Source: Micrococcales bacterium
GTDB lineage: Bacteria > Actinomycetota > Actinomycetes > Actinomycetales > Cellulomonadaceae
Direction: 5' to 3'
Assembly (NCBI GenBank): GCA_009779195.1
Contig: WRET01000004.1
Span: forward strand, 25,468 to 89,467
Length of the DNA: 64,000 nucleotides
The translations under genes and the position numbers were made by a program. This document shows, piece after piece, positions 8,824 through 18,482 of this stretch (position 1 is its first letter; the number at the start of each line of letters is the position of its first letter). The notes beneath the pieces are model-generated. The model searched no databases, was not told the DNA's origin, and worked only from the letters and a program-made list of their open reading frames with translations.

Positions 8824-10161
8824 TCAGAACGGGTGGCGTTCCTGTATCGCCTCGGCCAGGGTGGGGCCGTGGTCGCCGAGACGCCACGAGGTCCACCCGT
8901 CGAACTCGCCTTCGGAACGGGCTGCGGCGGAGGCTGCGGCTGAGGGGTCGTCGAAACGGCGCCCGTCGGGCAGCTCGATCAACCCGTCGATCCGCAGACG
9001 GGCGATGATCCTCTCCCCGCGGCGGCGGCGCAGCCACACCAGCTGGGTGGGGCCGACCTCGTTGACCAGCTCGACCAGCTCGGGGTACGCGACAGTTGAG
9101 GTGCGGGCCAGGTGCGGACGGTCGTCGAGCGCCGGGGGCAGGCCCAGCGGCGCGGCGAGGATGTCGAGCTTGCGCAGCACTGCTGGCTCGGCCGGGCCCA
9201 GCGGTTCGAACGACGACGAGTCGGCAGACCGCGGCGGTTCGGCCAGCGCCGTGCGGGCGGGCTCAGGCTCACGGGCGGTGGGCCTGCTCTTGCTCGACGA
9301 CCAGGACGAGTCCCCGGACGACCATGACGAGTCCGAACCCCCAGACGACCAGGACGAGTCCTTGCCCGACGACCACGACGAGTCTTTGCCCGCCGCCGAC
9401 CATGACGAGTCGGTGCGTGGGCGGGGCATCGTCTGGGCCACCGCCGGTGACAGGGGCGGGGTGGGCCGCACGTCGTCGTTGACCGCAGCGCGGTGTTCTT
9501 CGACGATGGGCTGGGCGCTGGTGATATCCGGTTCGAACATACCGCCGTGCACCAGGCGCAACCCGGTCGGCTCAGGCATCCGACGCCGCGACTCGTGGGT
9601 GGCGTAGGGGCCGATGGCCAGCAGCCGGGTCTCGTCCTCACCGATCACGACCCCGACCTGGAGGATGTCGAGGCGGCCACCACGGGCCTGCCAGAAATCG
9701 GCCGCGTCATGGGCTTCGGGGGCGATGTCGGCACACAGCACGACGATCCGCGGACCGGCGCGGTGCGGGGCCTGGATGCCGAACGGCAGACCAGCGCGGA
9801 ACGTGTTGAAGTCCCGGGCGAACCGCGACGGGTCGGTCGGTTGGTAGACCTGGCCGAAGTCTGTCTCGGTCATACGTCCGGCGGTGCCGGCCCGGCGCAG
9901 GGCGGACAAGAACGCGTCGTGGTCGAGCTGGTGGACGACCTCGATCGTCACCGGACGTCCCGTCGGGTCCAGGGCGAGCAGGTCGGGCAGGCCCGAGCCT
10001 TCACGCCCGTCGTGCTCGTGGACGACGAACAGCGGCTCGGGTACCACCGCCTGGAGGTTGTGCGTCACGACAGCCCGCACCTCAGCGGTGAACGTGCTGG
10101 CCCTCGGCTGCATCGGCTGCACCAGCCGGACGCGCCCAGAACCCAGCTCGAACAGCGGCAT
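8824..10161 (-). CDS. Putative PDDEXK/NucS-like (degenerate) + Ser/Trp-rich repeat linker + RAMA-like domain protein
   Basis: ATG at 10161 (MPLFELGSGRVRLVQ...). N-term 'GSGLPDLLALDPTGRPVTIEVV' resembles PD...ExK-type nucleases with K replaced by V; C-term 'RLRIDGLIELPDGRRFDDPSAAASAAARSEGEFDGWTSWRL' resembles RAMA (S-x-A-A ... GWxxW). Domain calls are by eye only. Confidence 0.5.
   Translation of the reverse strand: MPLFELGSGRVRLVQPMQPRASTFTAEVRAVVTHNLQAVVPEPLFVVHEHDGREGSGLPDLLALDPTGRPVTIEVVHQLDHDAFLSALRRAGTAGRMTETDFGQVYQPTDPSRFARDFNTFRAGLPFGIQAPHRAGPRIVVLCADIAPEAHDAADFWQARGGRLDILQVGVVIGEDETRLLAIGPYATHESRRRMPEPTGLRLVHGGMFEPDITSAQPIVEEHRAAVNDDVRPTPPLSPAVAQTMPRPRTDSSWSAAGKDSSWSSGKDSSWSSGGSDSSWSSGDSSWSSSKSRPTAREPEPARTALAEPPRSADSSSFEPLGPAEPAVLRKLDILAAPLGLPPALDDRPHLARTSTVAYPELVELVNEVGPTQLVWLRRRRGERIIARLRIDGLIELPDGRRFDDPSAAASAAARSEGEFDGWTSWRLGDHGPTLAEAIQERHPF
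9289..9411 (-). repeat. Degenerate tandem repeat encoding five DSSWS(S/A) units
   Basis: Minus-strand translation TDSSWSAAGKDSSWSSGKDSSWSSGGSDSSWSSGDSSWSSSK. Confidence 0.85.
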
Positions 10162-10383
10162 GTCGACCCTCTCAACGCCCGGCCCGCGGCTCAGCGGGAT
10201 GCTGGAGTCAAGCCTCTCACGAGTCACGGGTAGAAAGGCCCTATCTGCCCCTGCTTCGTCCGAAATAGTCGCGTCTTCACACCCCCGGCCCCCTCAGGCC
10301 CCGTCCGCCAGCTGCTGGGATGTGCTTCCGTGCACATATTGGCCTGCCGAATCCACCACGAGGACCGACGGCCTCCCGATAGT

Positions 10384-13300
10384 GTGGAGGACGTGGGCAA
10401 CCGTCGGTACGTCGCGTTCGTCGCCCCGCGCCAGGACGACCCAGGCGAAGACCGTCGCCTGCAAGCACAGGTCGACGTCGTGCGGCGGTGGTGGGCTGTG
10501 CTGCCCGCGCCCCAGGTCCTGACCCCGGCGTGGCAACCTGGGCAGACGACCCGCAACGCTATGTCCTTGCTGGCAGACCGGCTCACGCAGGTGCGTACCG
10601 GCTCGTCTGTCGGGCTGTATGTCACCGGCCACGGCGACGAGGGGCCGGTCTCCACCGAGTACCGCCTGCGTATCGACGGCGGCAGCTACGACCCGGCGGC
10701 CCTGCTGGAGGCGATCTGGGACTCTGACGCCGACGACGCGCTGGTGGTGCTCGACTCGTGCTCGGCCTACCGGTTCGCCCAGCGTGCCGCGAACCTGTAC
10801 GGCGACCGGGTGCGCCAGCCGGTCCGCACCCCGCCGAAGATGGTGCTGGTGGTGCCCGGGGTGGCGACGGACCTACGCACCGAACCGCGGTTCGAAGAGC
10901 TCACAGACATTATCGCCGAGGCGTTGTGCCTGGTCAGCATGGACAACGGGTATGTCGAACCGTATACAGCGCTGGCCGACGAGCCGTACCTGACCCCCGC
11001 CCGCCTGCGCGCCGCCCTGGAGGCTGCCCCCGGTGAGCTGGCCCGTGTGGGACGCCCGGCGATGATCCGCCCCCAGGTGCAGGCGTTCGCCGCCGAGTGG
11101 GACGAACCGTGCCCCGCCTTGCCCAACCCGGCCTACGACCCAGCAGCCCAGGCTGCCAACCCGGCCACGGCGGACCTGACGCTGAGCGCTGAGACGATCG
11201 ACGCCTACACCCGGCTGGCGTGCGCGGCTGCGGACCCTCGCCCCCCTGCCGCAGACCGTCGTGACCTGCCGATCGTCGCGTTCGGGTCGTTCGTCGTCAG
11301 CGGTGACGGCCGGGGGATGGACCGACCTGTCATCGACCCGACGAAGGTGGCCGCCCGCCCGCCGGACCCACACAAGGTCGACAAAACCCCCCGGGGCAAC
11401 CCGGCCTGGTACTTCACAGGCCGCGCTCCGGTCATGGCGCAGGTCGTGCGGTGGTTGACCAACGGTGACGAACCGCTGCTGGTGGTCACTGGCGCACGTG
11501 GCACCGGCAAGTCGGCTGTGCTGTCGCGTGCTGTGACTCTCGCCGACCCTGGGTTCGGCTCCCGGTACCCGACGTTGGCGCAGGCGGTCCCACCGAGGCT
11601 GGTCCCCCCGGCCGGGTCGGTGCACGTGGCGGTCGACGCCCGGGGCCGTACCAGCGAACGTGTCGCCGAGCTCATCCTTGGTGCGCTCGGTGCCGCACGC
11701 ACCGACGAACCGGGCACGTCGATCCACGAACGTCTCGCCCAAGGGCTCAAGGCTGCCAGCACCGACAAGACCGGTGGGTTGCCGGTGTGCGTGGTGGTGG
11801 ACTCGGTCGACGAGTCCGTCCAGCCCGAGGCGCTGGTCCACGAGGTGCTCGGCGCCCTGGTGCGCACCTGCCACGACGACGGGCGCCCAGCGGCCCGAGT
11901 GCTGGTCGGGGTGCGTCACGACGCCACCAGCGACACTGACCTGCTCACGCTCGTCGAAGCGTTGGCGTCGCACACGGTCGTGCGCACCGACCACGACGTC
12001 GCTGGGGAGGTCCGTTCCTACTGCTTGCGGCTGCTGAGGTCCCCGGGGTCGCCCTACTACGACCGGCCCGCCGACGCCGAGGCTGTCGCTGACCTGCTCG
12101 GCCGCTCTGACCAGCCCAGCTTTGTGGATGTGCGGATCGTCGCCGAGTCGCTGGCGAGCAGCCCGCAGGTGGCTGACCTGGACACCCTCGACCTCGTCGG
12201 CGACGTGCTGTTGCGGGCTCTGCGCCGCACGTTGGCCGACCAGGCGGCGACCACAGCCCGGCCGGCCACCCAGTACCTGGCTGCTTTGCGCGCCCTGGCG
12301 TTCGCCCGCGGGGCCGGGACCCCCTGGGGTGCGGTGTGGCCGACGCTGGCCAGCGCTGTGGCCGACAAGGACGTGGGTAACGACCTGCTGCGCGAGCTGT
12401 TGCGCGGACCGCTCGCGGCCTTCGTCATGACAGCCTCCGAAGACGGCCAGCGGGTGTTCCGCCCAGCCCACGCGACGATCGCCGACATGCTGCGCCAACG
12501 TCCTGACGCCCTCGTCGACGGCCTGGTCGTCGAACCAGAAGAGGTGGTCGAGGCCCGGATCGCCCGACGGTTGGGCGCCTTGGTCGGCGACACCCCCGAC
12601 CCGTACCTGCGCCGCCACCTCGTCGCCCACGCCGCTGCCGGGTCTGTGCTCGTCGACGAGGTCGTCCCTGCGGCGTTCTTGCCCTGGGAGACCAGCGGTG
12701 ACCTGCGCCGTCGGCTGGGTCTGCCGCTGCCCGACGGGCAGGCGACCCGTTCGCTGGCCGCATGGGCCGCCGTCGAGCCTCACCTGGACCAGATCCCCAC
12801 GTTGGGACGTCGTCGCCAGGCCCTGCGTTTCGCGTTGCTGCGCACCCCCGACGACGGGCCCGACGAGCTGGGGTGGCGCACCTGGACCGCCCCGCGCAAC
12901 GTCCTGGCCGCGACGACCGGACCTGTGGCGGCCCTGGCGTTCGGGCAGGTCGGCGGGCGCTCGCTGCTCGTGGGGGCCAGCGGTGACGAGGTGCGCTGCT
13001 GGGACCCGGCCACCGGCCAGGTGGTCGGCGAACCCCTGCGCGGGCACGAAGGCAGAGTGCTCTCTTTGGCGTTCGGGCAGGTCAACGGGCGGATGGTCTT
13101 GGCCACCGGTGGTGCCGACCAGACGGTGCGCCTGTGGAACCCGGCCACTGGGGAACAGCTGGGTGTGCTCAACGGGCACACCGGGGCTGTGTGGGCGGTG
13201 ACGTTCGGGCGGATCGACCAACGTGTGGTGCTGGCCACCGGCTCGGCGGACCAGACGGCCCAGCTGTGGGACCTGCCGGCCGGAGGCCCGCCAGCCCCGC

Positions 13301-15243
13301 ACGAGCCGCTGCCGCACCGCGCAGCAGTCCGCACGGTCGCGTTCGGCACGGTCGCCGGTGCCACAGCCTTGGCCACTGGCTGTGCCGACGGTACTGCCCG
13401 GCTGTGGGACCCGTGCACCAACCAACGGATCGACCGCCCGCTGCGCCACGGCAACCGGGTGCTCGCGGTGAAGTTCGGACCAGCAGGGGCCTCTGGCACC
13501 GCACCTTTGGCCACCAGCTCCGACGACGGCTCGGTGCGGGTGTGGGACCCGGTCTCCGGTTCTCTGGTCGCGCGGGCCAACCACCCTGGCCTGGTCGAGA
13601 CGATCGCCTGGGGCCAGGCGTCGGGGCGGATCTTGCTGGCCACTGGCGGCCTGGACCGCACAGCCCGGCTGTGGGACGCGTCCGACATGAGCTGGAACGC
13701 CCCCGACGAAGAAGTCCTGCCCCTGGTCGGAGACCCGTTGCGGGGCCACGGCCGTTCCGTGCAGGCGGTGGCGTTCGGGCGGGTCGACGGCCGGGTGGTC
13801 GTGGCCACAGGTTCCGACGACCGCACCCTGCGGCTGTGGGACCCTGCCCGTGAGCTGGTCCGAGGCAGGTCCGGGCGTCCGGCCTCCGCCGCGCTGCCCC
13901 TAGCCCGGCCACAAGGCGGCAGGCACCGCGCCTACGACCAGGCTCCCACCGGCGCACACTCTCGCTACGAGACCGGTCCTGGTTGGTCCGACCAGCCAGG
14001 ACCCGGCGCCCAACGGTACGCTCCCACCCCTGAAGAGCTCGCCGAGGTCGAGGCGCTCGCCGCTGAGCTGCTCGGTGACATGCCACTACCACCACCACCG
14101 CAGCCGGACCCGACCCCCGAACAGCTCGCCGAGGTCGACGCGCTCGCCGCTGAGCTGTTCGGTGACATGCAGCGACCACCGCAGCCGGATCCGACTCCCG
14201 AACAGCTGGCCGAGGTCGACGCGCTCGCCGCTGAGCTGCTCGGTGACGATCTGGCCGCTGTGCACCTTTCTGGCCCGGACGGTTCGACCAACCCGGTGTC
14301 GACTCCTCCCCGCGGCACGCCCCAGGCGGTGGCGCTCGGCGAAGACGACCCGAGCCCTGTGGTCCACGCCGTCGCAGCCGCACCCGGGGTGCTGGCCACC
14401 GGTGGCGCCGACCACGCCGTGCGGTTGTGGGACCCGGTCACCGGCCAGGGGCTGCGCCACCTGCGAGGACATGACGGTCCCGTGCTTGCGGCGGCCTTCG
14501 GGTGCGCCGGCACGCTGCTGGCCACCGCCGGCGACGACGGCACTGTCCGGTTGTGGGACCTGGTCACCGGCCAGCCAGCGTGTGCGCCGTTGTCCACCTC
14601 GGCGCTTGGTCTGGCTTTCGGCGAGGTGGACGGGCGCACCGTCGTGGTGACCGGCGGCCCCGACCGCACAGTGCGGATGTGGGACGTGACCACGGGCCGT
14701 CCGGTCGGTGACGCGTGGCACGGGCACAACGGCTGGGTGAGCACTGTCGCTGCCGGGCAGGTCGCTGGCACCACAGTGGTGGCCACCGGCAGCTTTGACT
14801 GCACGGTGCGGCTGTGGGACCCCGACGGTTCTTGCCGCGCCGTCCTGGCTGGCCACGACGGCCCTGTCGAGTCCGTCGCCTTCGGCACCGTCGATGGCAC
14901 GCCCGTCCTGGCCACCGTCGCCGACGACCGCACCGCCCGTTTGTGGGACCCGGCCACCGGCGAGCTTGTCGGGGTCCTCACCGGTCACCGCGGCGCGGTC
15001 GGCGCCGTCGCGTTCGGCACTGTCGACGGGACGACTGTCATGGCCACGGCCGCCGACGACCGGACCGTGCGGCTGTGGAACCCTGCCACCGGCCGTCATG
15101 TCGGCGAAAGCATCCCCGTCCTGGTCCGCGTCCACGACCTCGCTTTCGCCGACGACGGCCGCCTCGCCCTGGCCACCGACACCGGCACCGCCGTCGTCAC
15201 CCCCGCTCTGCTCGTCGCCCAAACCATCCCATCACTGGCGTAG
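10384..15243 (+). CDS. Caspase-like protease domain + STAND/NACHT-type P-loop NTPase + WD40 repeats (two propellers)
   Basis: Likely GTG start (10384 or 10393). 'GLYVTGHGDEG' and 'ALVVLDSCSAYR' = candidate His/Cys dyad; Walker A 'GARGTGKS' (11491-11514); Walker B-like 'VCVVVDSVDE' (11785-11814); 13 readable WD motifs (e.g. VRLWNPATG, ARLWDPATG). Confidence 0.85.
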   Translation: MEDVGNRRYVAFVAPRQDDPGEDRRLQAQVDVVRRWWAVLPAPQVLTPAWQPGQTTRNAMSLLADRLTQVRTGSSVGLYVTGHGDEGPVSTEYRLRIDGGSYDPAALLEAIWDSDADDALVVLDSCSAYRFAQRAANLYGDRVRQPVRTPPKMVLVVPGVATDLRTEPRFEELTDIIAEALCLVSMDNGYVEPYTALADEPYLTPARLRAALEAAPGELARVGRPAMIRPQVQAFAAEWDEPCPALPNPAYDPAAQAANPATADLTLSAETIDAYTRLACAAADPRPPAADRRDLPIVAFGSFVVSGDGRGMDRPVIDPTKVAARPPDPHKVDKTPRGNPAWYFTGRAPVMAQVVRWLTNGDEPLLVVTGARGTGKSAVLSRAVTLADPGFGSRYPTLAQAVPPRLVPPAGSVHVAVDARGRTSERVAELILGALGAARTDEPGTSIHERLAQGLKAASTDKTGGLPVCVVVDSVDESVQPEALVHEVLGALVRTCHDDGRPAARVLVGVRHDATSDTDLLTLVEALASHTVVRTDHDVAGEVRSYCLRLLRSPGSPYYDRPADAEAVADLLGRSDQPSFVDVRIVAESLASSPQVADLDTLDLVGDVLLRALRRTLADQAATTARPATQYLAALRALAFARGAGTPWGAVWPTLASAVADKDVGNDLLRELLRGPLAAFVMTASEDGQRVFRPAHATIADMLRQRPDALVDGLVVEPEEVVEARIARRLGALVGDTPDPYLRRHLVAHAAAGSVLVDEVVPAAFLPWETSGDLRRRLGLPLPDGQATRSLAAWAAVEPHLDQIPTLGRRRQALRFALLRTPDDGPDELGWRTWTAPRNVLAATTGPVAALAFGQVGGRSLLVGASGDEVRCWDPATGQVVGEPLRGHEGRVLSLAFGQVNGRMVLATGGADQTVRLWNPATGEQLGVLNGHTGAVWAVTFGRIDQRVVLATGSADQTAQLWDLPAGGPPAPHEPLPHRAAVRTVAFGTVAGATALATGCADGTARLWDPCTNQRIDRPLRHGNRVLAVKFGPAGASGTAPLATSSDDGSVRVWDPVSGSLVARANHPGLVETIAWGQASGRILLATGGLDRTARLWDASDMSWNAPDEEVLPLVGDPLRGHGRSVQAVAFGRVDGRVVVATGSDDRTLRLWDPARELVRGRSGRPASAALPLARPQGGRHRAYDQAPTGAHSRYETGPGWSDQPGPGAQRYAPTPEELAEVEALAAELLGDMPLPPPPQPDPTPEQLAEVDALAAELFGDMQRPPQPDPTPEQLAEVDALAAELLGDDLAAVHLSGPDGSTNPVSTPPRGTPQAVALGEDDPSPVVHAVAAAPGVLATGGADHAVRLWDPVTGQGLRHLRGHDGPVLAAAFGCAGTLLATAGDDGTVRLWDLVTGQPACAPLSTSALGLAFGEVDGRTVVVTGGPDRTVRMWDVTTGRPVGDAWHGHNGWVSTVAAGQVAGTTVVATGSFDCTVRLWDPDGSCRAVLAGHDGPVESVAFGTVDGTPVLATVADDRTARLWDPATGELVGVLTGHRGAVGAVAFGTVDGTTVMATAADDRTVRLWNPATGRHVGESIPVLVRVHDLAFADDGRLALATDTGTAVVTPALLVAQTIPSLA
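14026..14247 (+). repeat. Three copies of a coding repeat TPE(E/Q)LAEV(E/D)ALAAEL(L/F)GD between WD40 blocks
   Basis: Copies at 14026-14079, 14113-14166, 14194-14247; near-identical nucleotides. Confidence 0.9.
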
Positions 15244-15252
15244 GGTGGCGGT

Positions 15253-15660
15253 GTGTCGTCGGTCGCTTGTTTCTACCGGGTGGATCGGGTCGAGCTGGAG
15301 GCGAGCCCGGTCTCGGAGGTGATCGGGGAGGGTACTGACCTGGGGCTGGGGTATCCGTGGTCAGGGCACGTCATGATGGCGCTGCTGGACTACCTGGACG
15401 AGATCGAGATCGGTGTCGGGCTCGACCTGGATATCGCCGACGACGACGACGCACCGCTCGTCGCGTTCTTCACCCGCGCCGACGCCCCGGCGATCCTGGG
15501 GTTGCAGGTCGCGCAGATCCTCGGCGACGAGACCATGTTCGACGACCTCGGGCTCGACGACGAGGAGATCGTCGACGCTGTCCGCGACTCGGTCGAGACG
15601 TTGCGCGAGCTCATCGACGGTACCGGACCAGACGAGGTCCTCGTCGTCGCGGTCTACTGA
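15253..15660 (+). CDS. Small acidic hypothetical protein
   Basis: GTG start 9 nt after the WD40 gene stop; 135 aa, Asp/Glu-rich; same strand, likely cotranscribed. Confidence 0.6.
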   Translation: MSSVACFYRVDRVELEASPVSEVIGEGTDLGLGYPWSGHVMMALLDYLDEIEIGVGLDLDIADDDDAPLVAFFTRADAPAILGLQVAQILGDETMFDDLGLDDEEIVDAVRDSVETLRELIDGTGPDEVLVVAVY

Positions 15661-15709
15661 GCGGGCCTGCTGGGCCCACAGTGCCGGGCACGACGTCTAC
15701 GCTGGGCAC

Positions 15710-16870
15710 GTGAGCCATCCTGTGACGCCTGCTGTCCGTGTCGCTGCTTCGTGGGCGTGGAGGTTGGTCGTCATCGGGCTGGCGGCCGCTGGCGGGATGT
15801 GGGTGGTCGCCCAGCTCAAGGTGATCGTCGTGCCGGTCGCGGTCGCCTTGCTGCTCGCGGTGCTGCTGCACCCGGTGGTCGTGTTCTTGACCACCCGGCT
15901 GCGGCTGCGGCGGGGCGCGGCTGTCGGGGTTGCTGTGGGGGGGATGATCACCATCGTCGTCGGGCTGCTCGCAGCAGCGGGCACAGCGATCGCCCGAGGG
16001 TTCGGTGGCCTGTGGACCAAGGCTGGCGACGGGTTCTCCAAGGTCCTGACGTGGTTGGCCGACGGTCCGGCGAAGGTCTCCTCCGACGACCTCGACCGCT
16101 ATATGGACCAGCTGGGCGAGTCGCTCTCCGGGTTCAGCTCCCAGCTGGTCTCAGGGGCGGCCAAAGCCTCGGCCACCGCTGGGCACGTCGGCGCGGGGAT
16201 CCTCATCGCGCTGTTCTGCCTGGTGTTCTTCCTGCTGGACGGACGGAAGATCTGGACGTGGCTGGTCGGACTGCTGCCTGCACCAGCCCGTGGGCCGGTG
16301 CACCAGGCAGGCCGACGTGGCTGGATGACCCTGGAAGGGTACGTACGCACCCAGGTGCTCGTCGCTGCGGTCGACGCCGTCGGTATCGGTGCCGGGGCGT
16401 TGGTGCTGCGGGTGCCGATGGCCCTCGCCCTGGCGGTGCTGGTGTTCCTCGGGTCGTTCATCCCCATTGTCGGTGCGGTGGCCACCGGGTGTGTCGCGGT
16501 GCTCGTGGCACTGGTGGCCGGAGGACCGTGGACGGCGCTGTGGATGCTGGTCGTCGTGCTGGCGGTGCAGCAGATCGAAGGGCATGTGCTCCAGCCGTTC
16601 CTCATGGGCCACGCCGTGTCGTTGCACCCCATGGCTGTGCTGCTGTCCGTCGCTGCTGGGTCGTTGGTCGCCGGGATCGTCGGCGCGCTGTTCGCCGTAC
16701 CGCTGGTCGCCGCGGCCAACACGGTGGTGCTGTACCTGCACGGGCACGACAAGTTCCCCGAGCTGGGCACGGACGACAACCTGGAGCACCGACGACGACC
16801 AGACGACAGCGTCGACGCCGAACCCGAGGAGGTCGGCAGCGGGGCCGAACCGACCGAGGCGGGTGCTTAG
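15710..16870 (+). CDS. AI-2E family transporter (PerM-like membrane protein)
   Basis: GTG 15710; 'VIVVPVAVALLLAVLLHPVVVFLTTRLRLRRG', 'ALAVLVFLGSFIPIVGAV', 'QQIEGHVLQPFLMG' are family hallmarks. Confidence 0.9.
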   Translation: MSHPVTPAVRVAASWAWRLVVIGLAAAGGMWVVAQLKVIVVPVAVALLLAVLLHPVVVFLTTRLRLRRGAAVGVAVGGMITIVVGLLAAAGTAIARGFGGLWTKAGDGFSKVLTWLADGPAKVSSDDLDRYMDQLGESLSGFSSQLVSGAAKASATAGHVGAGILIALFCLVFFLLDGRKIWTWLVGLLPAPARGPVHQAGRRGWMTLEGYVRTQVLVAAVDAVGIGAGALVLRVPMALALAVLVFLGSFIPIVGAVATGCVAVLVALVAGGPWTALWMLVVVLAVQQIEGHVLQPFLMGHAVSLHPMAVLLSVAAGSLVAGIVGALFAVPLVAAANTVVLYLHGHDKFPELGTDDNLEHRRRPDDSVDAEPEEVGSGAEPTEAGA

Positions 16871-17349
16871 CCTCCGAAAGGCCGTGCCGCGGTGATGGCT
16901 ACGGGGATCTGGCGGCCGTTGGGCGCGGTGTAGGTGACGGTGTCGCCGACCTGGCGTCCGTTGATCGCCGTGCCCAGCGCTGACTCGGGGGAGAACACGT
17001 CCATCTCGGCGGTACCCACGCTCTCGCGCGAACCGAGCAAGAACTCCATAGGCCGACCAGCGATATCAGCATTGACGACCATCCCCGGCTCGACGACACC
17101 GTCGTCGGGAGGGGCGCCGATCTGCACGTGGCGCAGCTTTTCCTTGAGCTCGCGGATACGGGCCTCGTTCTTCGCCTGCTCTTCGCGCGCCGCGTGGTAG
17201 CCGCCGTTCTCCTTCAGGTCGCCCTCGTCGCGGGCTGCGGAGATACGCACGGTGATCTCGTCGCGCTTGGGCCCCTCAAGCTCGGCCAGCTCGGCCTGCA
17301 GGCGGTCGTGCGCCTCCTGGGTCAGCCAGATAGCGGCGGTCTCGGTCAC
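16867..17349 (-). CDS. greA: Transcription elongation factor GreA
   Basis: 'AIWLTQEAHDRLQAELAELEGPKRDEITVRISAARDEGDLKENGGYHAAREEQAKNEARIRELKEKL' and C-terminal FKBP-like domain; GTG start at 17349. Confidence 0.95.
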   Translation of the reverse strand: MTETAAIWLTQEAHDRLQAELAELEGPKRDEITVRISAARDEGDLKENGGYHAAREEQAKNEARIRELKEKLRHVQIGAPPDDGVVEPGMVVNADIAGRPMEFLLGSRESVGTAEMDVFSPESALGTAINGRQVGDTVTYTAPNGRQIPVAITAARPFGG

Positions 17350-17627
17350 GGTCTTTCCTTCCGTCAAGGCACAAGCGAGGTCGATGCGGAGCGGGGGGCG
17401 CCGCGGTTCCACATCGGCAAGGCATAAGATGCTTGCCGGGCCTGCGTGCGAACATCCAGCGTATCCCATCGGGCGCCCAGGATCGATCTTCAGTGGGGCA
17501 TGTTGTCACCCCCCAGTTGGCTTCTGGCGTGCCGCAGATTGTCGCCAGACCAAAACACAGCCGCTGAACTGGTCTGCGCCCCGGTGTGCTGCGTAGGCTG
17601 GCGTCCCCCGGGAAGGAGACTGTGTTC

Positions 17628-18482
17628 ATGTCGCTGCGTTTGATGGCAGTCCACGCGCACCCCGACGACGAGGCGTCCAAAGGTGGTGCCACCTGCGCCA
17701 AGTACGCGGCGCAGGGTGTGGAGGTCCTCGTGGTCACGTGCACAGGCGGTGAGCGGGGCACAGTGCTCAACCCGCAGTTCACCGGGCCTGTCCCGACCAC
17801 GATGGCGCAGACCACCGCGCTGCGGCGCGACGAGATGGCGGCTGCGGCCGCGGCGTTAGGGGTGCGCCAGCAATGGCTGGGGTTCGTCGACTCGGGCCTG
17901 CCCGAAGGCGACCCGGTCCCGCCGCTGCCTCCTGGTTGTTTCGCGGCCGTCCCGCTGGAACAGGCGACGGCAGCCCTGGTCGAGGTGGTCCGCGAGTTCC
18001 GGCCCCATGTCATGACGACCTACGACCCGTCAGGCGGGTACCCGCACCCTGACCATGTGCGCACCCACGAGGTCGGGCTCGCGGCGTACCACGCCGCTGG
18101 TGACGGCGACCAGTTCGTCGAGGCCGGGCCGCCGTGGCAGGTGACCAAGCTCTACTACGACGTGACGTTCTCCAGCGAGCGGATCGGCGCCCTGCACACA
18201 GCCCTGACGGTTGCGGGCCTGGCTTCGCCGTTCGAGGGATGGCTCAGGCGTCCAAGGCCCCCAGCCACGACGCGGGTCGAGTGCGCTCCGTTCTTCGGCG
18301 CCCGGGACGCCGCCCTGCGGGCCCATGCCAGCCAGGTCGACCCAGCTGGTATCTTCTTCGCCATGCCCCGCGACCTCGAAGCCCAGGTGTGGCCGTACGA
18401 AGAGTTCGCGTTGGCCCGTTCGCACGTCATGACCACGACACCCGAGGACGACCTGTTCGCAGGGATAGGAGATGACCAATGA
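17628..18482 (+). CDS. mca: Mycothiol S-conjugate amidase Mca
   Basis: 'MSLRLMAVHAHPDDEASKGGATCAKYAAQGVEVLVVTCTGGERG', 'TYDPSGGYPHPDHVRTHEV'; LmbE-like, Mca type. Confidence 0.9.
   Translation: MSLRLMAVHAHPDDEASKGGATCAKYAAQGVEVLVVTCTGGERGTVLNPQFTGPVPTTMAQTTALRRDEMAAAAAALGVRQQWLGFVDSGLPEGDPVPPLPPGCFAAVPLEQATAALVEVVREFRPHVMTTYDPSGGYPHPDHVRTHEVGLAAYHAAGDGDQFVEAGPPWQVTKLYYDVTFSSERIGALHTALTVAGLASPFEGWLRRPRPPATTRVECAPFFGARDAALRAHASQVDPAGIFFAMPRDLEAQVWPYEEFALARSHVMTTTPEDDLFAGIGDDQ

Noticed and set aside
10873-13749. 958-aa minus-strand ORF antisense to the caspase/WD40 gene
   Set aside because: Product of high-GC codon bias (third-position G/C leaves antisense frames open); no recognisable domain, while the plus strand has clear motifs.
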